NCBI GenBank assembly: GCA_013289165.1
Contig: JABDAL010000011.1
Coordinates: forward strand, 1 to 51,465
DNA length: 51,465 bases
Source of the DNA: Bacteroidota bacterium
GTDB taxonomy: Bacteria; Bacteroidota; Bacteroidia; JABEUT01
Direction of reading: 5' to 3'
Made by a program: the position numbers and the translations under genes. Every line of letters starts with the position of its first letter. Within the stretch, counting starts at the first letter, position 1. Below, one piece after another: positions 17,855 through 24,833 of this stretch. Below the pieces are notes generated by a model. It ran no database searches, was not told the DNA's origin, and saw only the letters and a program-made list of their open reading frames with translations.

Positions 17855-17974
17855 TCATCGCTTCGCTAGCATCTTGATTACCTCTGGTGACAATGTTAAG
17901 GTCTTTCCTTTCGGTAATAGCTTTTTCTGTAGCAATAACATTCGTAGCTGTTTTTCAGAAATCTTCAATATCAT
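17855..17974 (-). CDS. Small 39-aa ORF with strong ribosome binding site
   Basis: The frame ATG 17974 to TGA 17855 encodes a basic, Leu/Lys-rich peptide beginning MILKISEKQLRMLL and ending IKMLAKR. AAAGGAG lies 3 bases before the ATG, an unusually good Shine-Dalgarno for this phylum. It is convergent with the ASCH gene. It may be a real small gene; no family is recognised. Confidence 0.4.
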   Translation of the reverse strand: MILKISEKQLRMLLLQKKLLPKGKTLTLSPEVIKMLAKR

Positions 17975-18634
17975 AGCTCCTTTTACAATAAATATTGGAA
18001 TGTGGAGCTTTATTCAGGCCAATTGAGATTCCTCATTAGGGCCTTCCTAAGCCGCTTATTGCCATAAGGAGTAGCTATGCGCCTTTTCCTGAGAAATAAC
18101 TCGCCCATGGCTAAATAAGCACCCTTTCTGGATATTTTAGGCCAACTGATGAGGCATTTCACACACACTATAATGTCTTTTGGATTAAAAACCCATTTTA
18201 TTTGGCTTTAAACCTGATAAATCACCTGATAGGTATATAGGTTAACGGAGGATGTTTGTTCAGATAAGGTACGGAATGGAACAAAAAGGTACGGATAGGG
18301 TACGGTTTAGCCCTGATAAATGGCACATGAGTACAATCATAAATTGCCATGGAAAAAATCTGAAAAATTTTAAAAGCACTTTCCCATTTTAAAAACTATT
18401 TTAAGTTTTTTATAAGAACGCATTTAATAACGGTGTTTGGCATGGGGAAAAGCACTGATTTCTAAAATGGTCCCAAATTCCCAGACATATTAAAGGAGCC
18501 TTTATAGAGGTTTTTGAAAACCCTTATGTAAGCGAGGTGACGGGAAAAGATTAAACCGACAAACTGGATTTCCATAAGGCCAGGGGAGGCATAGGATGGG
18601 GACATAAGCAGCCCCTCCTCCGTTTCAAAAGTAA
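17975..18634. other. Intergenic region with GGTACGG repeats and a short open frame
   Basis: There is no gene over 60 residues. On the - strand a 60-codon open frame without ATG in its first half ends at about 18018; its last 32 codons from the ATG near 18110 read MGELFLRKRRIATPYGNK and on, very basic, possibly the remnant of a gene. The rest is AT-rich and includes the GGTACGG repeats listed separately. It lies downstream of the 267-aa winged-helix gene. Confidence 0.4.
18266..18305 (+). repeat. Three GGTACGG direct repeats
   Basis: GGTACGG occurs at 18268-18274, 18288-18294 and 18299-18305. The spacings of 20 and 11 bp place all copies on about the same face of the helix. This suggests a protein-binding cluster in a noncoding stretch of the island. 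Confidence 0.45.
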
Positions 18635-19438
18635 TTACTTGTGTTTGCCAACGTATTTTTTGCTAAGTGCTTGGTATTTTCCAAAATTTATGCCAACTAC
18701 CTTTTCAAGTAAAGTTTCAAAACCTTCAATGTCACCTTCGGTAAGGGTATATACAAGGGTATTAAAATCCCAATTAAACTTAATCCCAGTTGATATTTTC
18801 TCTGCATTCTTGATGAGATAATTCTTACCGTATTCCAGCCTTAAGGTCTCTAATGGTGATTCACCAATAGGTTTAAAATTTAACAAACGGTTGGTTTGCT
18901 CTTCATTAAACCACTTTGACGGTATAGTATCTGTTGGTGTTGCCTTTGTTCGATTAGTCTCGATAACTTCTTCCAAATGATTAATAGTTGGTGTGTTCTC
19001 TATTGCTTTTTCTTCAGGTAAATCATCAAGTTCAATAACTTCATCAATGGATAATGTCTCCTCTTTATTATTTTCAATGCTTGGTATGGTTGCTAGTATT
19101 TCTGCAATAAACGCCCATTCTATATTTATTTTTCTTCTTTCAATTACGCCTCCACTTTTACTATTCACATTGTAGTTAATTGTTTTTATGTATCCCTTCT
19201 TTCGCAAGGTTGGTATTATTTTCTCGATACTGGCTTCTTCCAAGTAGATATGTTTACCAATTGTTTCATTTGAGTAAGGTATTACTGGGTTGGTGCTATC
19301 ATAATGTATAAGCTTGCGTAGGACTGATTCTTGCGTTCTAGTAAGATGGTAAGCTTGTCCCTTAGATTTTGGGGATATTGCCCAATACAACGCATCATGG
19401 TAGATGTTCTTGATTGATTTTTCTTTGGGTTGAGCCAT
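18635..19438 (-). CDS. Winged-helix DNA-binding protein, possible replication initiator or regulator
   Basis: The protein has 267 residues. Residues about 25-110 form a helix-turn-helix/winged-helix module: LTRTQESVLRKLIHYDS, then YSNETIGKHIYLEEASIEKI and IPTLRKKGYIKTIN. This style is seen in phage and plasmid replication proteins and DnaD-like factors. An acidic linker (about 125-165) joins a C-terminal helical domain ending ALSKKYVGKHK. Upstream of its start lie TTGTCTTT repeats, a 15-bp palindrome and five 9-bp iterons, consistent with binding to its own upstream region. Replication initiation is inferred; a plain transcription factor is the alternative. Confidence 0.6.
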   Translation of the reverse strand: MAQPKEKSIKNIYHDALYWAISPKSKGQAYHLTRTQESVLRKLIHYDSTNPVIPYSNETIGKHIYLEEASIEKIIPTLRKKGYIKTINYNVNSKSGGVIERRKINIEWAFIAEILATIPSIENNKEETLSIDEVIELDDLPEEKAIENTPTINHLEEVIETNRTKATPTDTIPSKWFNEEQTNRLLNFKPIGESPLETLRLEYGKNYLIKNAEKISTGIKFNWDFNTLVYTLTEGDIEGFETLLEKVVGINFGKYQALSKKYVGKHK

Positions 19439-19467
19439 GTTCTATGTTTTTAAGGGTTAATACTAAT

Positions 19468-19557
19468 TTGTCTTTCTTGAAGATAAATCGCTCTGCGTTG
19501 ATACCATTTTGTCTTTTCTAAAGGGTGAATTGTCTTTTGTTACGGACAAATTGTCCG
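19468..19557. promoter_or_regulatory. TTGTCTTT repeats and CGGACAAATTGTCCG palindrome
   Basis: TTGTCTTT occurs at 19468-19475, 19509-19516 and 19530-19537. A perfect 7+1+7 palindrome lies at 19543-19557. All are within 120 bases upstream of the winged-helix gene on the - strand, so they are candidate operator or origin elements. Confidence 0.5.
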
Positions 19558-19579
19558 CCACAACTACCGAATTACCCCG

Positions 19580-19680
19580 TATACCTATACTGTAGATATT
19601 ACTATACTGTTATATGTAACTAATCTGTAAATAAAAAACTATACTGTTATATACCTATACTGTAGATATTACTATACTGC
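19580..19680 (+). repeat. Iteron-like array, CTATACTGT x5
   Basis: A 30-bp unit is repeated perfectly at 19580-19609 and 19650-19679. Within and between the copies, the 9-mer CTATACTG(T/C) occurs five times, starting at 19585, 19602, 19639, 19655 and 19672, with spacings of 17, 37, 16 and 17. Such phased iterons typically bind replication initiators or plasmid-type regulators. The array lies 142 bp upstream of the winged-helix gene. Confidence 0.65.
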
Positions 19681-19817
19681 TAATTCTAGTAACTAGTATC
19701 ATCTTATCATTGATGTTGGTTGATTCTTCATATTATTCCAATTAAAATTTTAAAACTATTTTCATTACTATCCTATTTAATCTATCAATTGCTAACCTTG
19801 TATTAAAGACTATCATC

Positions 19818-19950
19818 AAGCCCGAAGGGAACAGTATTATATATCTCATTTTACACTGTATTTTAAACATAATCCAACTCCCTACGGGAACAAGGGTAGT
19901 TCTAACTATTATTCCTAGTATTAAGAAACATAATCCAAGCCCCGAAGGGA
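19818..19950. repeat. Three phased CCCGAAGGG-type mini-hairpins
   Basis: Short GC-rich dyads appear at 19820-19830 (CCCGAAGGGA), 19879-19889 (TCCCTACGGGA) and 19939-19950 (CCCCGAAGGGA). They are about 60 bp apart, and two share the preceding CATAATCCAA. They stand out in very AT-rich sequence between the iterons and the integrase gene's 3' end. No CRISPR features are present; the function is unknown. Confidence 0.5.
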
Positions 19951-20041
19951 TGTAAGGTGAATTATGTTAGTAATACCAATACCCCAATCACCCCATTTCC
20001 GTTCCACCCCTCTTTCCCCAAATTCATCAATAATCTAACGA

Positions 20042-21337
20042 TTACAACACATCAAAATCTTTTAGATTAGCAGCCAGATAAGCTTGACTGAGATAGTGGT
20101 TCTGCATAACCTGTACATCTTGGTGTCCTGTAAAAATCTTTGCATTCTCACCCATCACAATGGTCAACTTTGTCACATAAGTCTTCCTGAGGTTCTTTAT
20201 TGTAAGGTCTTTTACTTGACCCACCTGACAAAAATGTGTAAAGCTTCTTGAGATAAAACCAATAAGGTGTTTTCTTGATGTTTCCTTATCAGCTTCCAAT
20301 ATGTAAGCATCACTGCCCTTCTTTTCATTATAACCAAGTTCAATAAGCAATTTCTTCAATGACCTAGTAATTGGTATATACCTTATGTACCTTCCGTTAT
20401 CATTCCCACTTTTAATCCTATTGGGCTTGAGGTTGGCGATACCAAATAGCTCGATACCACCATCCAGTTCAATTATATCTTGCCATTTTAGTGATACCAA
20501 GGGTTCACCACGTTCACCAGTCTCCAAGCTTAACTTGTAAGCATTAACCAACCAGTCCCTATAGTAATCCCTTTTCCCCTTGCGCTTATAGTTGAGTCCA
20601 TTCTCAGGAGAAACAGCTCCTAGGACCGCCATAAACTCTTTCTTGGTAAAGATTCTGTTATCATACTTTTCATATTCCAATTGGACCTTGGCAAAAGGGT
20701 TTTTCCCACCATATTCCTTATAGACATTGGCCCACTTGTAAAATGATTTCATTATCCGCATAAACTTGTTGTAGGTTGAGATACTAAGCTTCAACTCATT
20801 CTTGATTTCATGGTGGAGCATCCCTACATGATTGTCGCCAATATCATTTAGATTCAATATCTCTAGGTGATACCCAGCCTTCTTTAAAACCTGACCAAAT
20901 AGGCTAAGTATTCTTTTGGTATCGCTGATGTGGCCATTGGTACGTATCCTTTTTAAATGCTCTGGAGTATTCTTACCGTTTAATGTATCCAGATAATCGG
21001 TAGCATAATTCAAAAAAGTTGGCTTCACCTCTTCCAATATTTCTTTGGTTTTCTGATACCCTTGTATATTCAATTCTTTCCTAAAGCGATTCATCTCTTC
21101 AATTGCTACATCAAAATTTCTCGTATCCAAGACCTTCATCCTTCTTGCATTATTGCCACTAGGGATTGATACAACAAGGTTATAGCGGTGCTGGTTCATG
21201 TGTTGGCACTTAGATAAGCTTTGCGTTTTACCCTTGACCTGATGGCATGTCTTGCCATTCAGTTGCCATTTGCATTTCAAGCACTTTATTTTTACCCCAC
21301 AACGGTTAAACTTGGCAGGGACCTTAAGTGTTTCCAT
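20042..21337 (-). CDS. int: Tyrosine recombinase (island integrase)
   Basis: A 431-residue site-specific recombinase. The N-terminus carries a Cys cluster (C13, CLKC at 19-22, further Cys/His to about 46), perhaps a zinc-ribbon arm-binding element. A SAM-like core-binding domain follows (about 100-210), then the catalytic domain: Arg in ETGERGEPLVSLKW, Lys in the beta-hairpin region, KNLRKTY at the HxxR position, GHQDV and the nucleophile Tyr in MQNHYLS. The first His of HxxR appears to be Lys. It sits 3 bases after the excisionase-like gene, forming an operon. It is the best candidate for tRNA integration. Confidence 0.88.
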   Translation of the reverse strand: METLKVPAKFNRCGVKIKCLKCKWQLNGKTCHQVKGKTQSLSKCQHMNQHRYNLVVSIPSGNNARRMKVLDTRNFDVAIEEMNRFRKELNIQGYQKTKEILEEVKPTFLNYATDYLDTLNGKNTPEHLKRIRTNGHISDTKRILSLFGQVLKKAGYHLEILNLNDIGDNHVGMLHHEIKNELKLSISTYNKFMRIMKSFYKWANVYKEYGGKNPFAKVQLEYEKYDNRIFTKKEFMAVLGAVSPENGLNYKRKGKRDYYRDWLVNAYKLSLETGERGEPLVSLKWQDIIELDGGIELFGIANLKPNRIKSGNDNGRYIRYIPITRSLKKLLIELGYNEKKGSDAYILEADKETSRKHLIGFISRSFTHFCQVGQVKDLTIKNLRKTYVTKLTIVMGENAKIFTGHQDVQVMQNHYLSQAYLAANLKDFDVL

Positions 21338-21340
21338 ATA

Positions 21341-21700
21341 CTATGCTGATTTAATATTATTCAAAAACTCCTGTGCTGCTTTGCTTCTTTCCTGTTTCTT
21401 GGCAGTGTATTCTTTCTTTACTTTCTTGTTAATTCTTATACCCATTGATTCAGAGAGGCCAACCTTGTCATCGCTATTATGAGCATTTATTATCTGGTCA
21501 GAGTTGTCAAATTTCTTTTCTGCAAACCGTTTAAACTTATTCTCAAAAAACTCGCTTATCTGGTCCGCTGCGACATACTTGGCTTTGCCTACATGCGCCA
21601 CCAGTATGTTATTCTTATTGCACCAGCTTGTAACGGACCGCATATCGGTATATGCAAGTAATTCAGCCAATTCAGATAAATTCATCAAGTTACTTTTCAT
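21341..21700 (-). CDS. Excisionase-like helix-turn-helix protein
   Basis: A 119-residue protein whose first 55 residues (MNLSELAELLAYTDMRSVTSWCNKN and on, then VGKAKYVAADQISEF) have the MerR/excisionase-type winged-helix plan that selects DNA through a small HTH. The C-terminal half is Lys-rich. It is immediately upstream of the integrase and co-directional, the usual place for a recombination directionality factor. It could also be a regulator of int. Confidence 0.65.
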   Translation of the reverse strand: MKSNLMNLSELAELLAYTDMRSVTSWCNKNNILVAHVGKAKYVAADQISEFFENKFKRFAEKKFDNSDQIINAHNSDDKVGLSESMGIRINKKVKKEYTAKKQERSKAAQEFLNNIKSA

Positions 21701-21805
21701 TGTTCAATAGTATTGGTGAACTGGCCTTGGAAGTCCCTATTCATGGTGGATTCAGTATTTCACCGTGAAACTAAGTATTAGCTTCCAGATTTGCCAGGGA
21801 TAAGG

Positions 21806-22513
21806 CTAATTTTCGACAACGCTATAAATCACAAGGGATATACTACCGTCAATTAGCTTAACAAAATAATATTGATATTTGTTTTTAATATCAATTTCAT
21901 TGTTTGTTAATGCAGTAACTTTATCAGCCAAAAGCCCCGTTAGATAGTATTCCATTTCTTCTATTATTCCATCTTGGTCATTATGGGTTTGTAAAATATG
22001 AGTAAAGGTGGAGGACATACCGATTTTACACCTTACACTTTCAATAAATTCCTTTGTGTCAATTGAGTCATAGCTTTGACCAGCATCATAATTATAAATC
22101 AAATCAAACGCATCTTCATAGGTATACTCCTTAAAAATACTTTTGTACTCCATTACCTTTTTGAGTTCAACTTCCATTTCATCTCTAGTAAAGATTACTT
22201 GTATAAAGGATAAATCACCTGTTTCAACTATTTCAATATCTGTGGAGTTTAATGCTTCAGATAGCTCCTTAATGGATTTTAAGGTGTTTTCAAATGGCAA
22301 TTTCCATCCAAATGCTTTACAGATGTCTAGTAAAAAATTTCGCTTTGATGCAATTTTGTAAGCTAGTGGGTCTGCCAACTTCCATTCATCTACTGATGAA
22401 TATTTGGATTTTTCTACTTGTTTGTCCTTTGTCATGTTTTTGAGTTTACTTATTAAATTTTGCTTACTCTTTTCACGATTTTCGGCTTGCTCGTTTAATT
22501 TCAGTTGGGGCAA
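21806..22513 (-). CDS. Hypothetical protein, 235 aa, N-terminus probably frameshifted
   Basis: The soluble protein is rich in Lys and acidic residues in its first third, with no recognised domain. The only in-frame start is a TTG at 22513; the next ATG is 27 codons in. The same frame stays open upstream to 22600 and looks protein-coding (PSYILRKVPAKDNRS), but lacks a start codon. An ATG at 22652 in another frame sits properly behind the operator cluster at 22699-22736 but stops after 11 codons. The real gene may therefore have lost its start by small indels. Confidence 0.55.
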   Translation of the reverse strand: MPQLKLNEQAENREKSKQNLISKLKNMTKDKQVEKSKYSSVDEWKLADPLAYKIASKRNFLLDICKAFGWKLPFENTLKSIKELSEALNSTDIEIVETGDLSFIQVIFTRDEMEVELKKVMEYKSIFKEYTYEDAFDLIYNYDAGQSYDSIDTKEFIESVRCKIGMSSTFTHILQTHNDQDGIIEEMEYYLTGLLADKVTALTNNEIDIKNKYQYYFVKLIDGSISLVIYSVVEN

Positions 22514-22698
22514 TAGTCTTCCATCAACGAGTTTTCGTAGTTTTAAAAGACTCCTATTATCTTTAGCTGGAACCTTCCTTAGAATATAGGAAGGGCATTC
22601 TTACTTCCTTAGTACTTTATGGGTCAAACTGATTCATTACTTCTGCATCCATTTTTATTGTTCTTTTAACAATTGAGGATACAAAGGTAAGTAGAATA

Positions 22699-22736
22699 TT
22701 CCAATATTCCAAATTAAAATGGAATAAAGTGGAATA
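22699..22736. promoter_or_regulatory. Operator cluster, ATTCCA x2 / TGGAAT x2
   Basis: ATTCCA occurs at 22699-22704 and 22707-22712, and TGGAAT at 22721-22726 and 22731-22736. These are the same half-sites as in the operator upstream of the HTH gene at 22743-23210. They are placed to control the downstream 235-aa gene region. Confidence 0.6.
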
Positions 22737-22742
22737 TATTTA

Positions 22743-23210
22743 TTATTCGTATACTGTAAAATCGAATTTAAAATAGGCTGAAAGTGCCTTTAATAGTTCT
22801 TTAGAAGGGGTTCTTAGGCCGACCTTCGCTTTTGAGAAAACGGCTTGGTTTATTCCAGTAGCCTCAATAACATCCTTGGATTTTATCCCTTTCTTTGCCA
22901 TTAGCTCAGTAAGTTTATTTATAAATCCTTCCTTCTTTAGGATAACCTTATCATCATCATCGCTTAAATAGGGTACGCAGCCTTCTTTAAGAAACTTGGT
23001 AACTAGTTCCAATGAATAATTTGGTTTTTTATCCTTGGTATGTTGTGCTGTATAGCCCTGTAGGTCATTAAGGAAGCCAATTACTTGAGCTTCCAAGTCA
23101 TTCTTTAGCTCCTTCTCCGCTTTGTCTAGGCTTGCTTGCCTATTGAGTTTTACATAGTACCTCAGTGTTCTTATCAATGTTTCAGTTGAGTAAATGCGTG
23201 TCGCCTCCAT
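22743..23210 (-). CDS. XRE/Cro-type transcriptional regulator
   Basis: A 155-residue protein with a helical N-terminal part (about 1-95) and a C-terminal helix-turn-helix at about 105-150 (INKLTELMAKKGIKSKDVIE, then TGINQAVFSKAKVG). The C-terminal HTH resembles antitoxin-type regulators. Palindromic ATTCCA/TGGAAT sites lie just upstream of its start and again after its stop, suggesting autoregulation plus control of the next gene. Confidence 0.75.
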   Translation of the reverse strand: MEATRIYSTETLIRTLRYYVKLNRQASLDKAEKELKNDLEAQVIGFLNDLQGYTAQHTKDKKPNYSLELVTKFLKEGCVPYLSDDDDKVILKKEGFINKLTELMAKKGIKSKDVIEATGINQAVFSKAKVGLRTPSKELLKALSAYFKFDFTVYE

Positions 23211-23230
23211 CAGATTATTTTTTTAATGAT

Positions 23231-23263
23231 ATTCCAAATATACTAATTATATGGAATATTCCA
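23231..23263. promoter_or_regulatory. Operator with TGGAATATTCCA palindrome
   Basis: ATTCCA at 23231-23236 and a perfect 12-bp palindrome TGGAATATTCCA at 23252-23263 lie 20-53 bases upstream of the HTH gene start. The half-sites recur at 22699-22736. The short tyrosine recombinase gene (stop at 23293) ends just before this region. Confidence 0.65.
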
Positions 23264-23292
23264 CATAATTGATTTATTTTAAGAATATCGCC

Positions 23293-23880
23293 TCAGATAC
23301 TTAAGCTATCGTAGACATCGAATATTTCGGTCTCCTTAATACCAAGATACCTCTTGGTTACTTGAATATTCGAGTGATTGAATATTTCAGAAAGCAATAC
23401 CAGACTCTTTTCCGAATAGTTGGCCAATTCCCAAACCCTTCTACCGAATGACTTGCGGAGCGTATGTGTACTTGCGTTGGCGGTTTTTACAGAATACTTT
23501 GAAAATATTTCTTTCAACTTTACGTTCACCCATTGGACATTTATTTGCTTGCTGCCGTACTTGTTAATGAATACCAAACTATCAAGGTTAGGTTGGTTCA
23601 TTGCTAGATAGCTGCTTCTTATAAGTGATTGAAGGTCCTTGTTTATTTTAATCTTACGGAACTTGCCAGTTTTCTTTTCATTCAACTCGATTACATCCTT
23701 ATCCACCAATTGGGACCATGTTAGGCCGAGGGTATCCGAAATCCTTAACCCAGTGAAAGCTCCTGTACCTATGAGCAGTGAAAATTTATGTTCACCGTCA
23801 CGTTGGAGCTTAAGAATTAATTGAGTAAGGTTATTCCATTGGATGAAACCAGTTGTTGTGTGCTGTCCTTTAAGGGCCAT
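23293..23880 (-). CDS. Short tyrosine recombinase, catalytic domain only
   Basis: A 195-residue XerC/D-like protein. The full catalytic set is visible: Arg in TGLRISDTLGLTW, Lys in KKTGKFRKI, HTLR of the HxxR motif, His in FNHSNIQVTKRY and the nucleophile Tyr in that motif. It lacks the N-terminal core-binding domain normally needed for site recognition. Such short forms occur on Bacteroidota mobile elements. It could assist the large integrase, resolve dimers or act on another site. Confidence 0.8.
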   Translation of the reverse strand: MALKGQHTTTGFIQWNNLTQLILKLQRDGEHKFSLLIGTGAFTGLRISDTLGLTWSQLVDKDVIELNEKKTGKFRKIKINKDLQSLIRSSYLAMNQPNLDSLVFINKYGSKQINVQWVNVKLKEIFSKYSVKTANASTHTLRKSFGRRVWELANYSEKSLVLLSEIFNHSNIQVTKRYLGIKETEIFDVYDSLSI

Positions 23881-24114
23881 AATTTAGAGTTATTGATTTA
23901 TTCCATGAAGGTACCAGGGATATATGACACTAACAAGCATTTTCTAATGAAAGTGATGGTTGTTTTGCCTTGTATCCATGGGGTTTTCCGCATGTCGGTG
24001 CAAACCAGAGCGTTACGAAAATGGCCAACTATCACTAAGAATGAAAGTGATAGCTGTAAATGAAATAGCCCCGAAATAATCGAGGCTATATTATAGGAGT
24101 TGGAAATTGCTCGG
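23881..24114. other. Intergenic, with a 10-bp imperfect hairpin
   Basis: A stem at 24064-24073 pairs with 24079-24088 (ATAGCC.CGA / TCG.GGCTAT) just after the stop of the 61-aa - strand gene. It is followed on the - strand by a moderately T-rich stretch and may be its terminator. No convincing gene is seen in the rest. Confidence 0.4.
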
Positions 24115-24300
24115 TTATACATTCAGGAATTGGTTGAGTTGTTTCAATTGCTCAAGTATATGGCCGAGGTCCCCGACACAACCCCAATTGGTTGTGTTCT
24201 TATTATACGATACCTGATGGCGTTTCAACTTCTTTTTCAGAATAACCAACTCACTCTTGATTTGACTTTGCTTCTCAGCGTATTTTATTTCGGCTTCCAT
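24115..24300 (-). CDS. Small helical protein, 61 aa
   Basis: A charged amphipathic helix (about residues 1-30) is followed by NTTNWGCVGDLGHILEQLKQ, a pattern recalled from short proteins on Bacteroidota mobile elements. It may be a small DNA- or protein-binding accessory factor. It is 13 bases downstream of the 110-aa gene on the same strand, so probably in one operon with it. Confidence 0.5.
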   Translation of the reverse strand: MEAEIKYAEKQSQIKSELVILKKKLKRHQVSYNKNTTNWGCVGDLGHILEQLKQLNQFLNV

Positions 24301-24313
24301 TATATAAGTGTTT

Positions 24314-24646
24314 TTAAAAGCTATATCTAGCGTTAGCTATATCAATGGGGTAGTTGTCACCAGTATATTCAACGTAATTATCAATAATATCAACCATTTC
24401 ATCAAAGTATACATCGTGGTGCTCTTCGATTACTTTCTTCGCTTTAATGAACTTAATCAGGTAGGTGTCAAATGGAGTAAGGGTTATAGCCACCTTTCCG
24501 CAAAATTTGAAACCCTGCACTTTGAATGATAGCCCATCTTTTATTACGGTCCAAGCGTGAGCACCCCACGACCAAACTTTGACTTTACTGATTCCTAGTA
24601 ACTGGGCTTGAATTGTTTTTGCCACTTCTAATGATTGTGTTTCCAT
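24314..24646 (-). CDS. Small mobile-element protein, 110 aa
   Basis: The conserved-looking core (LLGISKVKVWSWGAHAWTVI, then GLSFKVQGFKFCGKVAITL) is beta-rich. It resembles unnamed short proteins repeatedly seen on Bacteroidota plasmids and islands. There is no signal peptide. The function is unknown; it is grouped with the 61-aa gene. Confidence 0.55.
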   Translation of the reverse strand: METQSLEVAKTIQAQLLGISKVKVWSWGAHAWTVIKDGLSFKVQGFKFCGKVAITLTPFDTYLIKFIKAKKVIEEHHDVYFDEMVDIIDNYVEYTGDNYPIDIANARYSF

Positions 24647-24740
24647 GTTGTTTCTGTTTTGAATTATGATTCAAAATTACCAGGGATAAATGGAATTCCC
24701 CCTGGATAAAGCCAATTATTTCAAAATATTTATTAACGGT

Positions 24741-24765
24741 GAACCACCCTAGGGTAGGGAGGTTC
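24741..24765. promoter_or_regulatory. Strong hairpin upstream of the orphan methyltransferase
   Basis: GAACCACCCTA (24741-24751) pairs with TAGGGAGGTTC (24755-24765) with a single A-A mismatch and a GGG loop. It lies in the noncoding gap between the divergent 110-aa gene and the methyltransferase. Confidence 0.5.
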
Positions 24766-24784
24766 CAGCCTTTAATCATTTTCT

Positions 24785-24818
24785 CCCCACGTCAAAAGAA
24801 GTCCTTTTTGACACGGGG
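24785..24818. promoter_or_regulatory. Second hairpin just before the methyltransferase start
   Basis: CCCC-ac-GTCAAAAG (24785-24798) pairs with CTTTTTGAC-ac-GGGG (24804-24818), with one bulge and a symmetric internal loop. It ends 15 bases before the first ATG of the methyltransferase. Possible attenuator, methyltransferase operator or recombination site. Confidence 0.45.
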
Positions 24819-24833
24819 GCATATTTATTAGAA

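Noticed and set aside
19818-19950. CRISPR array
   Set aside because: Only three imperfect 10-12-bp dyads at about 60-bp spacing, no conserved long repeat and no cas genes in the window.
23898-24122. 74-codon - strand frame in the gap after the short recombinase
   Set aside because: No convincing start context or family pattern; the region is better described as intergenic with a hairpin.
24585-24779. 64-codon - strand frame
   Set aside because: It overlaps the 110-aa gene's start and the hairpin region and its composition is not protein-like.
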